From Pseudoalteromonas sp. NC201 (GTDB lineage Bacteria; Pseudomonadota; Gammaproteobacteria; Enterobacterales; Alteromonadaceae), in contig NZ_CP022522.1 in the NCBI RefSeq assembly GCF_002850255.1, positions 2,665,125-2,729,124 on the forward strand: DNA of 64,000 nucleotides, read 5' to 3'. Positions within the stretch are counted from its first letter, which is position 1, and each line of letters starts with the position of its first letter. The notes below the pieces were generated by a model. That model did not search any database. It was not told the DNA's origin and worked only from the letters and a program-made list of their open reading frames with translations. Below, one piece after another: positions 48,967 to 58,132 of this stretch. The translations under genes and the position numbers were made by a program.

Positions 48967-51456
48967 TTATTTTTCCGCTTCAAACAACTTAATCTGAGCT
49001 AAGTAAACAATATAATCCTGTGCCAAGTTTGTATCAATCACTTGTTCACAACCGCTGCATTGTAAATCTTGATCTTGTAAATACTGCTCTGGCACCCTCA
49101 TTAAGTACTTCCCCTGCTTCAATCGGTCAATAATTATGAAGCCATCTTGTTCTGTAGATACTTTTCTAATCATCTTACCGTCATTGATATCAACGATTTC
49201 CATTGGTACGTATCCGCTATTTCTTTGCTTTATTCCATTCACTGAATATTTCAATACTTCACCTTCGGCTTCGTAGACTTGATAAAAAGGTAAAGCGACG
49301 TCAATAACTCCACCAGGGTGGGACTCTAGCTGCACACTTGGAAAAGCTGATACTAAAAAAGGATTATCTAGCGCTTCCGCATCCACTTGAAATAAGATTG
49401 GATCATAAGCATCAATGCCCACTAAGTATGATTTCTCTCCGTCAAAAAATTCTTTTGGTCGCTGATTTGCTGTTCTAAGCTTTACTCCGTTTAATAAAGG
49501 TTCTGATAACTCCTTATCCCATAAGCCGTTATAGTTTTCATCTAAAAATGCAAAGTTGTTAACCAGGCTACCTCGTCGTAGTGAAGAACTACTCAAAGTT
49601 GCGATCGGATCTTTCCCATGGAACGAAAATGAAAGGCTTAATGTTGCAACTGTGTCTCCTTGAGTACTATGGGATAACGCTAGACTCAACGCCGCAGTAT
49701 TAAACGATTTTGCAACTCTAAATTTTGCAGTCGTATCATGTCGATTACTATCGTGACGGAGTGAGGCTGAAATATTATAACCTTGCATATAGCGATTATA
49801 GGACAAAGTAAGCTGATCATTGGCCTGATTTTGAAACTCTCTGCTAGCCGAAAGATTAATAGACCCCAAACGGCTACTTAATGAAGAAACGAATGACACT
49901 TTTTCTGCCTTAGAGCCGCCTATTTGATTATTCCAACTAAATAAGTGGCTCGATGTGTCTGTCGAGTAACCTAGTTTCATCTCCACAGTTCGTTCTACGG
50001 TGTCAAAATTATTGCTTTTTCCTTCATAGTAGGAACTGTCAAACTTAAATGTACCTTCAGTGTACGTGTAACTGTATGATTGGCTTTGAATCGTATCTTC
50101 GATAACTTCCTTGCGACTACGATGCATATATAACATATGTTTATCCAGCGCTAAATTTAGCTGAGTGTCGTAAACAAGCTGCTCGCCGTAGCCTAATTTA
50201 CCAATAAACGCTGACCCCTCATTACTGCGCCATTCTATATCTGAAAACGGTAGTACTCTATTTTGACTTTCATCATGAGTCCATTCCGATCCGAAGCGCA
50301 TCAAAGTAGACTGATTAGCAATGTAAGTTGCGTTTGCCATCGCAAACTTTTGCCCTGTGTTCGTTCTCTTTTCTCCTATCAAGCGTGTACCAGAATCAAT
50401 CATGGTAAATTCAGAACTCCATTGCCCCGCTCGAAGACCCAGCCTACTGGGACGTTCAATATCCCTTCTTTCTTGCTGGCCATCAGGGTAGGTAAAGAAA
50501 AGTTGATAGCGCACCCGACTGTCTCTAAAATTAAGTTCTTTAAACTCGTAAAACCCATCATCGTTTGCCACCATAAAGTCTTGTAGATAATCATTTTGAT
50601 ATAAGGCCACCTCAGTACCTGGCATAACATACCCGCTGATATTTTCCCTAAGCTTTTGACTACTTCTTTCATCTTGTCCAAAATATACCCCTACACCTTT
50701 TGATACATTGGACGAAAATGTCGCTTGAGAAACTCGCATATCGCCGACCTTATATGTCATAGGCACAGCATTTATTTGTAACTTTCGGGATAAAAGCGCT
50801 TCACCTCTCAGGTCACTTTCAGCGCTGTGGCTTAACTGGATATCCGCCTGATGAAATAGGATGTCCTGAGAAAGTTGAGTATATACCTGATGGTTAACCG
50901 TGTTTTTATGTTTCAATGCAAGGTTTATATCTATGTTTGGCAAAGTGAAAAGTCGGTAATCATTATCTTTTATCAACCTAGACTGTCTGTGCTCTTTTAT
51001 CGCCGCAATTAACTCTTTTCGTTGCTGAGCGATTAGCTCTTGCGTTTTGGGATGTTTACCATGTGTTGTAATGCGCAACCATTGCTTTGCTTGGTTAAAT
51101 TTATATTCCAGCGACAAGATTCGTAATGTTTCGATCGATACGTAAACATCCCCATCTTCTATAGTAAATAGATTTGGTTCAAGTAACACATCTATTGTGT
51201 TCTGCCAAAATTCGCCGTGTAAGCGTCCCTCTTTAACATCAAGCTCTAACGTACACGCCAATTGCTGATTAAAGGTATCTAATAATATATAGTAATGTTG
51301 GTAATCTCGGGTAACTAGCTCTATTTCACCTTGCACTAGACGCTCATCTATTTTTAGATCAGCAAAAATATAATCTATCTGCTCCTGAGCAGGGCTCACT
51401 GATATATAAAGTATGCTAATTAGTAGCAGAAGAGAACGTAATGTATTGGATTTCAA
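48967..51456 (-). CDS. Usher-like outer membrane beta-barrel protein
   Basis: 829 aa, signal peptide about residues 1-23 (cleavage near VSPA). The central part is a long series of amphipathic strands typical of a large barrel. A segment PGTEVALYQNDYLQDFMVANDDGFYEFKEL resembles the plug/inner domain of fimbrial ushers. The C-terminal part (FAFLDENYNGLWDKELSEPLLNGVKLRT...) looks like an SdrD-B or carboxypeptidase-regulatory-type beta-sandwich. I read it as a non-classical usher, nearest in style to the alpha (CS1/Tcf) branch; that branch assignment is a guess. The only available start is TTG at 51456 and no clear ribosome-binding site precedes it. Last gene of the operon; no tip-adhesin gene follows. 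Confidence 0.68.
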   Translation of the reverse strand: MKSNTLRSLLLLISILYISVSPAQEQIDYIFADLKIDERLVQGEIELVTRDYQHYYILLDTFNQQLACTLELDVKEGRLHGEFWQNTIDVLLEPNLFTIEDGDVYVSIETLRILSLEYKFNQAKQWLRITTHGKHPKTQELIAQQRKELIAAIKEHRQSRLIKDNDYRLFTLPNIDINLALKHKNTVNHQVYTQLSQDILFHQADIQLSHSAESDLRGEALLSRKLQINAVPMTYKVGDMRVSQATFSSNVSKGVGVYFGQDERSSQKLRENISGYVMPGTEVALYQNDYLQDFMVANDDGFYEFKELNFRDSRVRYQLFFTYPDGQQERRDIERPSRLGLRAGQWSSEFTMIDSGTRLIGEKRTNTGQKFAMANATYIANQSTLMRFGSEWTHDESQNRVLPFSDIEWRSNEGSAFIGKLGYGEQLVYDTQLNLALDKHMLYMHRSRKEVIEDTIQSQSYSYTYTEGTFKFDSSYYEGKSNNFDTVERTVEMKLGYSTDTSSHLFSWNNQIGGSKAEKVSFVSSLSSRLGSINLSASREFQNQANDQLTLSYNRYMQGYNISASLRHDSNRHDTTAKFRVAKSFNTAALSLALSHSTQGDTVATLSLSFSFHGKDPIATLSSSSLRRGSLVNNFAFLDENYNGLWDKELSEPLLNGVKLRTANQRPKEFFDGEKSYLVGIDAYDPILFQVDAEALDNPFLVSAFPSVQLESHPGGVIDVALPFYQVYEAEGEVLKYSVNGIKQRNSGYVPMEIVDINDGKMIRKVSTEQDGFIIIDRLKQGKYLMRVPEQYLQDQDLQCSGCEQVIDTNLAQDYIVYLAQIKLFEAEK

Positions 51457-51517
51457 ACGCGCACTATTGAAGACAAAGAAGATATGCTAGCTACGACTGT
51501 AGCTAGCACTTATAGAT

Positions 51518-52024
51518 TTACTGATATGCCGCGATAATGTCATAAGTGAAAGATTTTTCACCTGCACTTTGCATCGCTGCAGCGTGATCAATCAGTGTGA
51601 TCTTGCCAAATTGGCCTAATGCCAAGTTACCATCTGCGCCCAACTTTTGATGTTCAGGGTGAGTTGAAGAGGTCAACTCGTCAACAGTAAAACGCAAACC
51701 GTCTAGCTCTTGAGATTGCGCTGGAACTGTCCATGTAACATCGGCATACGGTACACCGCCTAAATTAAAGTGAGCATATGTACCTCCACCACTACATAAT
51801 CTATCTTCCGCAGAAACACGCCCAGGCTGACGAGGCTGTGAAGTACAAAATGCGCCTAAATTCGTTGCACGAGTTACAACAAGCTCTGGAAATGCCATTT
51901 GTTGAGTTTGTGTTATGGTTAGTGGCAGCTCTTCCTTTTTCAAAGTGACTTGCACTGTATATTGTTCAGCGCTCGCGGTTGCAGAAAGAGCAAGTGCTAA
52001 GGCAAGTGTCGATAGCTTTTTCAT
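51518..52024 (-). CDS. DUF4402-like secreted subunit B (pilin-like)
   Basis: 168 aa with a clear signal peptide (MKKLSTLALALALSATASA). The mature part follows the DUF4402 pattern: TITQTQQMAFPELVV early, a Gly-rich GGTYAHFNLGGVP turn, DGLRFTVDELTSS and a closing YDIIAAYQ strand. Two cysteines (FCTSQ, RLCSGG) could form one disulfide, placed as in the neighbouring subunit gene. Likely an exported fibre or surface subunit. 43 bases after the paralogue, 61 before the usher. Confidence 0.75.
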   Translation of the reverse strand: MKKLSTLALALALSATASAEQYTVQVTLKKEELPLTITQTQQMAFPELVVTRATNLGAFCTSQPRQPGRVSAEDRLCSGGGTYAHFNLGGVPYADVTWTVPAQSQELDGLRFTVDELTSSTHPEHQKLGADGNLALGQFGKITLIDHAAAMQSAGEKSFTYDIIAAYQ

Positions 52025-52067
52025 ATATATTTCCTTTTTAAGTTATATAGTTAAGAGCAGTTCTTCA

Positions 52068-52565
52068 TTATTGATATGCAACAGAGATATCAAAGATAAA
52101 ATGATAGTCATTTGATTTCGCAGTACTTTTATCTACCAACGTAATTATGCTTTGCGCGACATAGCGTGCTTTGCCCGAAGCATTCAATTGCAGCGTTCTA
52201 ATGATTGGCGCCGCCTGTTCATTTGTAGATAGTCGCAAGCCATTAATTGTATGATCAGCGCTATGCGTCAACACGACAGTAGCATTAGCAGCACCAATAA
52301 TCTCATAAGTTCCTGGCTGTCCGATAAGGCCTGGACACAAAGACTGTACTGAGCTGCTAGGGTTAGGCATGCCTGAGGCTTTGCAGCTGGCTCCTTCTTT
52401 AGTACTGCCGTCGGATAATAATTCTGGGAACTCTAGTGCCTTGACTTCGACAATTTCCAAGGCTGACTTTAAAGATTCATAAGTTACCGACAAACCAAAC
52501 TCTTTTGCATAAGCACTGATAACAGGAGTGATTAAAAATAACGCAAAAAAAATAGATTTTTTCAT
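52068..52565 (-). CDS. DUF4402-like secreted subunit A (pilin-like)
   Basis: 165 aa with a signal peptide (MKKSIFFALFLITPVISAYA). Same layout as the next gene: VEVKALEFPELLSDG, then two cysteines (GASCKASG, SLCPG), then GTYEIIGAANATVVLTHS, NGLRLSTNEQ and FIFDISVAYQ at the end. The two are probably ancient paralogues sharing strand order, disulfide and C-terminal AYQ. 18 bases after the chaperone gene. Confidence 0.75.
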   Translation of the reverse strand: MKKSIFFALFLITPVISAYAKEFGLSVTYESLKSALEIVEVKALEFPELLSDGSTKEGASCKASGMPNPSSSVQSLCPGLIGQPGTYEIIGAANATVVLTHSADHTINGLRLSTNEQAAPIIRTLQLNASGKARYVAQSIITLVDKSTAKSNDYHFIFDISVAYQ

Positions 52566-52583
52566 AAAAATTCCATTTAAAAT

Positions 52584-53342
52584 TTATATTTTGGTTTGGT
52601 ACTGCAAACCTACATCTTCCTCTAAACTTTCCATTAAAATAGATAAAGTACCACTTACCTGCTCTCGCTTTAGTTCCGTTCTAAAAACTCTTTGATTTAA
52701 CTCAGGGTAAATACTGATTTGATTGGCACGATATAGCTCCTTCCCTTCCTCATCTTTTATTACTAAGTTCCCACTAAATGAGCCAAGTCCCTTTCGTAAG
52801 AAAGTTAATTTTAATTTGCCATCAGCATCATCAAAAAAATGATTTTTGAGCGCCACGCTCGCTCTCTCCTCGTCAGAATAATTGCGTATAAAAACAGGAA
52901 TGATATATTTTATATTAGGCTGAACAAATACTCCAGACACTTGCTTAACCGTTTCTGATGTTAAAGATTCGACTAAAACATGTGAGCGAAACTCGCCTTT
53001 TTCTCTTACACTCTTTTTTATTAATCTAATTCGAGCAAAGCTTTTCGGAGGTATATCACGCGCGATTCTTGGTCCAATTCGCAAAAATTCTTTCGCAGAT
53101 AGAGGATACTCATCTACCATTTCTAAATGGCCTGCTTCATGCATTTGCATTTCAGTCAAATTGACTCTGAAACTTTGTAACTTATCTGAGTCATTATAAA
53201 TTCTAAATTCGGCTCTTCTATCATTTTTTTCAAAAACAACCCTCGTTTTATCTAGCTTAAAGCTCGCACTCTCAACTTGTAACGCAAAGAAAGAAAAAAA
53301 AACAAAAAAAGTACTTTTCAGTATTTTATTAAAACCACCCAA
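52584..53342 (-). CDS. PapD-like periplasmic pilus chaperone
   Basis: 252 aa from a TTG at 53342, which has GGAG seven bases upstream; no ATG is available. Signal peptide to about residue 25 (SFFALQVESA). The N-terminal Ig-like domain has KLDKTRVVFEKNDRRAEFRIYND, with the Arg that lies in the donor-strand cleft of PapD-type chaperones. The lysine of QPNIKYIIPVFIRN is in the position of PapD Lys112. A second beta domain follows. First gene of the operon. Confidence 0.82.
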   Translation of the reverse strand: MGGFNKILKSTFFVFFSFFALQVESASFKLDKTRVVFEKNDRRAEFRIYNDSDKLQSFRVNLTEMQMHEAGHLEMVDEYPLSAKEFLRIGPRIARDIPPKSFARIRLIKKSVREKGEFRSHVLVESLTSETVKQVSGVFVQPNIKYIIPVFIRNYSDEERASVALKNHFFDDADGKLKLTFLRKGLGSFSGNLVIKDEEGKELYRANQISIYPELNQRVFRTELKREQVSGTLSILMESLEEDVGLQYQTKI

Positions 53343-53628
53343 ATCAGAACTCCAAATAGAAATTTACCGTATTTAAACCCAACAAAAAAACACAGTCAAC
53401 ACCAAAATAAAAAAACAAAAAATTAACACTTAAAACAAAATAAAAACAAACAAATCTGGATTATCAAATAAAAAACAGCAATAAAAATACGGAACACATA
53501 AAATATAAAGTAAAACACATAATAACTATAAAAGCCTTGGTTAAGGAAAAGCATAAAACCCAGAAATTTCAAAAATAAAAAATTGAAAAAAACACAATTA
53601 TAAATAAGAAAACAAAGGCATCAACAGA
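53343..53628. other. Extremely A-rich tract upstream of the fibre operon
   Basis: About 285 bases dominated by A on the plus strand (runs of 4-7 A broken by single C, G or T), far more AT-rich than the flanking genes. No coding sequence. It should contain the promoter of the chaperone operon, reading leftward from a T-rich template. Such curved AT-rich DNA is typical of H-NS-type silencing targets; that is inference. Confidence 0.65.
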
Positions 53629-54270
53629 CTGTCTTTCATACACAAATCTCTCGATGAAAATCGGGGATTTTTTGAACTTAGCTGATTGTTCTCGATCTGA
53701 TCTGTTTTGATATAACTACGAGGTTAGTTATGGTATTTTCAAAAAGTTCAGAGCAATGGGCATCAGAAACATTTTCTCAAGCAAAGTTAGGTGATATTCG
53801 CAGAGCAAAAAGATTGATTGTATTGGCCTCTAAACTTCTAACTAAGTTAGGGCAACCTCTCGTGCAATCACCTACTTCTCCAGCAGATATTGAAGCGGCT
53901 TACCGTTTTACTCGCAATAAAGCAATCAATGCCCAAGCCATAGCCGAGGCAGGCTTTCTAGCGATAGCAAATTGTGTTAACCACTGCGAGTGTCTGCTCG
54001 CTTTAGAGGACACCACTTCGCTTAAATTCAAGCATCAAGCAGTATGTGACGAAATGGGACACACGAGTTCGAACAAGCATTCGCATGATAAGCATGCTTA
54101 CTCAGTATTGCTGTTTTCACCAGAGCAGAAACATGTCGTTAGTCTCATTGAGCACATGAGAAATCAATTTAAATGGCCAAAATAATCGTCATGCAAGCCG
54201 AGTAAATGAAAGCAAAGAAAGCTACAAGGGGGGCTGGCATCAGAAGCGATGTTGACTCGCCTTGGCTGTA
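53629..54270 (+). mobile_element. Decayed IS50/Tn5-like (IS4 family) insertion sequence
   Basis: The left end CTGTCTTTCATACACAAAT (53629-53647) closely matches the 19-bp outer ends of IS50 (CTGACTCTTATACACAAGT). A transposase fragment begins at 53730. No matching right end is found before 54271, where the next gene begins, so the right side has been lost. Confidence 0.8.
53730..54270 (+). pseudogene. Tn5-type transposase remnant (frameshifted, 3' truncated)
   Basis: Opens MVFSKSSEQWASETFSQAKLGD and holds the Tn5-type N-terminal DNA-binding domain (AAYRFTRNKAI) and the start of the catalytic domain (LLALEDTTSLKFKH, with the first Asp). The frame closes at 54185. Homology continues in another frame (GQNNRHASRVNESKESYK, 54174-54227) and returns to the first frame (ASEAMLTRLG, 54237-54266) around a G6 run. 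At least two frameshifts, then truncation; the remaining catalytic Asp and Glu are missing, so it is inactive. Confidence 0.82.
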
Positions 54271-54702
54271 CTAACTCATTAGCGTGTCCTTGTTCGCTTT
54301 GTTTTCTTCCTGAGTTACCGCTTCTCTCATCGCTTCTTGTAAGGCAGCCATCCGCTCTTCTAATTCTTCAGGTGAAATCTTCCCCTCAGCCGCAAGCTTT
54401 TCAAGTTCTGCCATTTTCTCTTTTAATTCGTCTATTTTCTCTTTATTTGCCCCTAAGCGGCTAAACATTACCGCTTCTCTCATTTTTTCTAGAAATGACT
54501 GATTACGCTCCACCACTTCATATTTATATGGCTCGTCGGCTTTATTATCCAGTACAGGGGATGATTGGGTTGCGATGTTAGCAGCCGCGACATAGTCTTG
54601 CTCCTGCGCAGCGGTATTAGCTCGTTTAGTTTGGGCAAGGCTTTGCTGCTCCAAAACAGACTCAGTGGTACGAATTGCGGAGTGGGTTTGGTAAGTGATC
54701 AT
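54271..54702 (-). CDS. Hypothetical coiled-coil protein
   Basis: 143 aa from ATG 54702, preceded by AAGGAGAGCAATC; a longer reading lacks such a site. Begins MITYQTHSAIRTTESVLEQQ. The last 60 residues are highly charged and likely coiled (KIDELKEKMAELEKLAAEGKISPEELEERMAALQEAM). No signal peptide or membrane segment. I do not recognise the family. Its stop abuts the broken insertion sequence, so the 3' end may have been altered; aroC follows on the other side. Confidence 0.72.
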   Translation of the reverse strand: MITYQTHSAIRTTESVLEQQSLAQTKRANTAAQEQDYVAAANIATQSSPVLDNKADEPYKYEVVERNQSFLEKMREAVMFSRLGANKEKIDELKEKMAELEKLAAEGKISPEELEERMAALQEAMREAVTQEENKANKDTLMS

Positions 54703-54768
54703 GATTGCTCTCCTTGATTTGTCCAAGAAAAGCAATCACTGTGCCAAAATTAGCTTACTCGCTACTGG

Positions 54769-55866
54769 CTAGATATGACCAGGAATTGGCTTATGCGGCA
54801 AATTGACGTCTTGGTTTTGACCACGGTGACGTAATAAGTGATCCATGAGCGTAATAGCCAACATGGCTTCTGCGATTGGAATGGCACGAATACCAACACA
54901 AGGGTCATGGCGACCCTTAGTCACAACTTCTTGTGGTTGGTTGTGGGTATCAATACTCTGCCCCGGTACCGAGATACTTGAAGTCGGTTTTAGCGCAATT
55001 GATGCGATAATATCTTGCCCTGTAGAAATACCCGCTAAAACGCCGCCTGCATGATTAGAAGTAAATCCCTGTGGCGTTAGCTCATCTCTATGCTCAGAGC
55101 CCTTTTGCTCAACCACATCAAAGCCATCACCAATCTCTACACCTTTTACGGCATTAATGCTCATCAAGGAGTGCGCTATCTCAGCATCCAGACGGTCAAA
55201 CACTGGCTCACCTAAACCAACAGGCACATTTTTCGCCACGACTTTTACTTTCGCGCCGACTGAATCACCTTCTTTTTTCAGCGTACGCATATATTCATCT
55301 AGCGCTTCTAGCTTAGCTTCATCGGGAAAGAAAAATGGATTGGTCTCAACCGCTGACCAATCATAATGCTCGGCTTTAATCGGGCCTAATTGAGAAAGAC
55401 AGGCATTGATTTCGATGCCGTGGACTTGCTTGAGATACTTTTTCGCAATTGCACCTGCTGCAACTCGAATGGCAGTTTCACGTGCCGACGACCTACCACC
55501 ACCGCGATAATCTCTATGCCCGTATTTGTGCCAATAGGTATAGTCGCCATGACCCGGGCGAAACAAGTCTTTGATGTTTGAGTAATCTTTTGAACGTTGA
55601 TCGGTATTTTCAATCAACAATCCAATGCTCGTACCTGTGGTCTTGCCTTCAAACACACCCGAGAGAATTTTTATCTCATCGCCCTCTCGGCGCTGCGTTG
55701 TGTAGCGGCTTTGGCCTGGTTTGCGTCTATCTAAATCGATTTGTAAATCAGCTTCAGTGATCTCAAGCCCTGGTGGTACACCATCCACCACGCCACCAAG
55801 CGCGGCGCCATGGCTTTCACCGAAGGTCGACACCTTAAATAATTGGCCAATGCTATTGCCTGCCAT
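54769..55866 (-). CDS. aroC: Chorismate synthase
   Basis: 365 aa. Converts EPSP to chorismate with reduced FMN, the last common step of aromatic synthesis. The signatures [14 protein letters not shown] (near the start), [27 protein letters not shown] and [18 protein letters not shown] are intact. It follows prmB by 47 bases; prmB-aroC is the conserved order. Confidence 0.97.
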   Translation of the reverse strand: MAGNSIGQLFKVSTFGESHGAALGGVVDGVPPGLEITEADLQIDLDRRKPGQSRYTTQRREGDEIKILSGVFEGKTTGTSIGLLIENTDQRSKDYSNIKDLFRPGHGDYTYWHKYGHRDYRGGGRSSARETAIRVAAGAIAKKYLKQVHGIEINACLSQLGPIKAEHYDWSAVETNPFFFPDEAKLEALDEYMRTLKKEGDSVGAKVKVVAKNVPVGLGEPVFDRLDAEIAHSLMSINAVKGVEIGDGFDVVEQKGSEHRDELTPQGFTSNHAGGVLAGISTGQDIIASIALKPTSSISVPGQSIDTHNQPQEVVTKGRHDPCVGIRAIPIAEAMLAITLMDHLLRHRGQNQDVNLPHKPIPGHI

Positions 55867-55913
55867 CGTTTTTCCTCATTCCTAAATAGACGATAGAGAG
55901 CATTGGCTCCCTA

Positions 55914-56858
55914 TCAGTTTTTAAAGTATTCAAATAGTTGTTGTTTGGTTACGACAAAGACCCCTAAACCACCATGCTCAAAGTCTAACCAAGTAAATGG
56001 CGCTTCAGGAAATTGCTGCTCCATATGTACCATAGAATTGCCAACTTCGACAAATAACAAACCATCATCATTTAGATGATCGGCCGCTTCTGCAAGTAGT
56101 GTGCGGGTCACATCAAGGCCATCTTCTCCTGACGCCAAGCCAAGCTCTGGCTCATGATGGAACTCCTCTGGCAGATCTGACATATCTTCTGCATCAACAT
56201 AAGGAGGGTTTGCTACGATTAAATCGTACTTTTGACCCGGTACACCACTAAATACATCAGACTGGATAGCAAAGACTCTGTCTTGCATCATATGCTGATT
56301 AATATTGTGATCAGCCACTTCTAAGGCTTCAAAAGAAATATCTACTGCGTCTACTTGTGCGCGCTCAAATGCTTTGGCCAATGCAATCGCAATACAACCA
56401 GAACCCGTACACATATCTAAAATACGCGTTACTTTATTCGGTGCAGCTACCCAGGGGGCAAAATGTTTTGCGATTAACTCTGCAAATGGTGAGCGTGGTA
56501 CTAATACGCGCTCATCAACATAAAACGGCATACCAGCAAACCAAGCTTGATTGGTTAAGTAGGCGACGGGAATACGCTGCTCGATACGTGCTTTGATAAA
56601 CTCCATCAGATGCGCTTTTTCACTTTGTGTCATACGCGCATGCATGATTTCTTTGGGGGCATCAATTGGCATATGCAACACCGGAAGCACTAAACTGACC
56701 GCTTCGTCCCAAGGATTATCCGTACCATGACCAAAAAACACCTCGTTACTCACAAACTGGCTCGCTGTCCAGCGTACCCAGTCCTGAATGGTATGTAAGT
56801 CTTGAAAGGCTTCAACGGCCATTTCTTCGGTAATAAGTGGTTGCGACATTTCCGTCAT
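55914..56858 (-). CDS. prmB: PrmB, ribosomal protein L3 glutamine methyltransferase
   Basis: 314 aa, SAM-dependent. The SAM site is [19 protein letters not shown] (about residues 145-163) and the glutamine-methylating motif NPPY is in [12 protein letters not shown]. The long helical N-terminus and [12 protein letters not shown] separate PrmB from PrmC. It methylates L3 during large-subunit assembly. Divergent from smrB. Confidence 0.95.
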   Translation of the reverse strand: MTEMSQPLITEEMAVEAFQDLHTIQDWVRWTASQFVSNEVFFGHGTDNPWDEAVSLVLPVLHMPIDAPKEIMHARMTQSEKAHLMEFIKARIEQRIPVAYLTNQAWFAGMPFYVDERVLVPRSPFAELIAKHFAPWVAAPNKVTRILDMCTGSGCIAIALAKAFERAQVDAVDISFEALEVADHNINQHMMQDRVFAIQSDVFSGVPGQKYDLIVANPPYVDAEDMSDLPEEFHHEPELGLASGEDGLDVTRTLLAEAADHLNDDGLLFVEVGNSMVHMEQQFPEAPFTWLDFEHGGLGVFVVTKQQLFEYFKN

Positions 56859-56945
56859 GATGACTCTCTAAAGATCAAACTATATGGCGCTATTGTAGCG
56901 GTTTTTAAGCTAGGTTTTTATGCTTTTTTTATTTAAAATGCCATC

Positions 56946-57497
56946 ATGAACAGAGAATCTAAAACTAATGCTGACCTAAATGACGATTTCGCGATGTTTC
57001 GTGAGTCTTTGAATGGTGTAAAACCCCTCAAACAAGATCAGGTGCAGCTCAAACAAAAGAAAAAAATTCAGAGCGTTGAGCTGAAGCAACAAATCAAGCA
57101 GCAGCAATCTGAGTTTTACTTTTCTGACGAGTATATTCCTGATATTGATACCTCGGGAACCATCAATTTCGTAAAGCCCGGGGCTGATCGCTATTTAGCA
57201 AAGCAGCTAAGGCGTGGTGACTACGCGCCCGAACTCATCTTAGATTTACACGGGCTAAATAAAGAAACGGTAAAACAAGAACTGGCAGCATTAATTCATG
57301 CTTGTAAGAAGCAGCATATTGCTTGTGCGTGCGTGGTGCATGGAATTGGTGAGCGTGTGCTTAAACATAAAGTACCACAGTATCTTGTCCAGCATCCAGA
57401 TATACTGGCGATGCACCAAGCACCTTTAGAATATGGTGGTAAAGGGGCGGTATTAATCTTGGTTGACCTACCTGATGACCCTAACTTTGGCCGTTAA
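56946..57497 (+). CDS. smrB: SmrB, Smr-domain endonuclease
   Basis: 183 aa. A basic, glutamine-rich N-terminus, then the Smr domain: LILDLHGLNKETVKQELAALI, VHGIGERVLKHKV and GGKGAVLILVDL. SmrB cuts mRNA at collided ribosomes in E. coli. The DLHG and HGxG motifs are intact. prmB lies divergently, a conserved pairing. Confidence 0.94.
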   Translation: MNRESKTNADLNDDFAMFRESLNGVKPLKQDQVQLKQKKKIQSVELKQQIKQQQSEFYFSDEYIPDIDTSGTINFVKPGADRYLAKQLRRGDYAPELILDLHGLNKETVKQELAALIHACKKQHIACACVVHGIGERVLKHKVPQYLVQHPDILAMHQAPLEYGGKGAVLILVDLPDDPNFGR

Positions 57498-57679
57498 TTC
57501 GGCCCAAACATTGTTTTTCATCCTTTCTTACTTCGCTTAATCCAGCCTTAATAAATTTAACTAAATCTTAGCCATTTCACCCATTTTTCACTGGTCAAAT
57601 TCACCATTTCACTAATTCCCCTGTGCAAAATAAAAATTAAAGCACATAAAAATCAATAAGATAAAATTTAAATTCATTT

Positions 57680-57695
57680 TGGCACAACCTTTGTA
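57680..57695 (+). promoter_or_regulatory. Sigma-54-type promoter of a microprotein operon
   Basis: TGGCACAACCTTTGTA has a perfect -24 TGGCAC, exactly 10 bases between GG and the -12 GT, and a TTTGTA -12 box. Transcription would begin near 57706, about 28 bases before the ATG at 57734. A sigma-54 activator (such as PspF) would be needed; its site was not identified. Confidence 0.6.
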
Positions 57696-57733
57696 ATAGT
57701 TATTGCGACTAACAAATTACAAGGAAACTTATT

Positions 57734-57976
57734 ATGACTACTTTAGCGAAAATCACCATGACAACTTTATTGTTTACAGCAAGCATGACAACAACAGCTG
57801 CAGAAATTGATGCTTCATTACTTCAAGAAGTAAAAACCAAAGTAACGCAAGCTATCACTGAGTCAATCAAAGCGAATCTAGAAGAAATAAAAATTGAGAC
57901 CAAACAGTCTTTAGAGAAAGCGTTTCAAACAACCAATAACAACGAGCAAGAAAAAAAGGAAGAGACTAATGATTAA
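57734..57976 (+). CDS. Small secreted, charged alpha-helical protein
   Basis: 80 aa. Signal peptide MTTLAKITMTTLLFTASMTTTAAE, then about 55 residues rich in Glu, Lys and Gln with heptad-like spacing (LLQEVKTKVTQAITESIKANLEEIKIETKQSLEKAF) and a polar tail. Looks like a periplasmic helical peptide. Strong ribosome-binding site (AAGGAAAC). No family recognised. The stop overlaps the start of the next small gene by 8 bases. Confidence 0.7.
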   Translation: MTTLAKITMTTLLFTASMTTTAAEIDASLLQEVKTKVTQAITESIKANLEEIKIETKQSLEKAFQTTNNNEQEKKEETND

Positions 57977-58085
57977 TGAACTCGAATTTCTGAGTCTGCT
58001 CGCAACTCCCGTGATCAGTTTATTTGCCGCTTACCTAAGCATTCAACTGATAAAATCACTGGGTCAGTTTATCAACTTTAACTAG
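57969..58085 (+). CDS. 38-residue single-helix membrane microprotein
   Basis: Begins MINELEFLSLLATPVISLFAAY and ends IQLIKSLGQFINFN. One hydrophobic helix of about 22 residues, then a short basic amphipathic end. The ATG is inside the last codons of the preceding gene (8-base overlap, with GGAAGAG seven to eight bases before), so the two are probably translationally coupled. No family recognised; too short for a conclusive call, but the overlap and helix favour a real gene. Confidence 0.55.
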   Translation: MINELEFLSLLATPVISLFAAYLSIQLIKSLGQFINFN

Positions 58086-58132
58086 CATGGCACTTGCTAA
58101 AGTAGGCAAGGTAGCCGAGTAGTCAAAGTATC

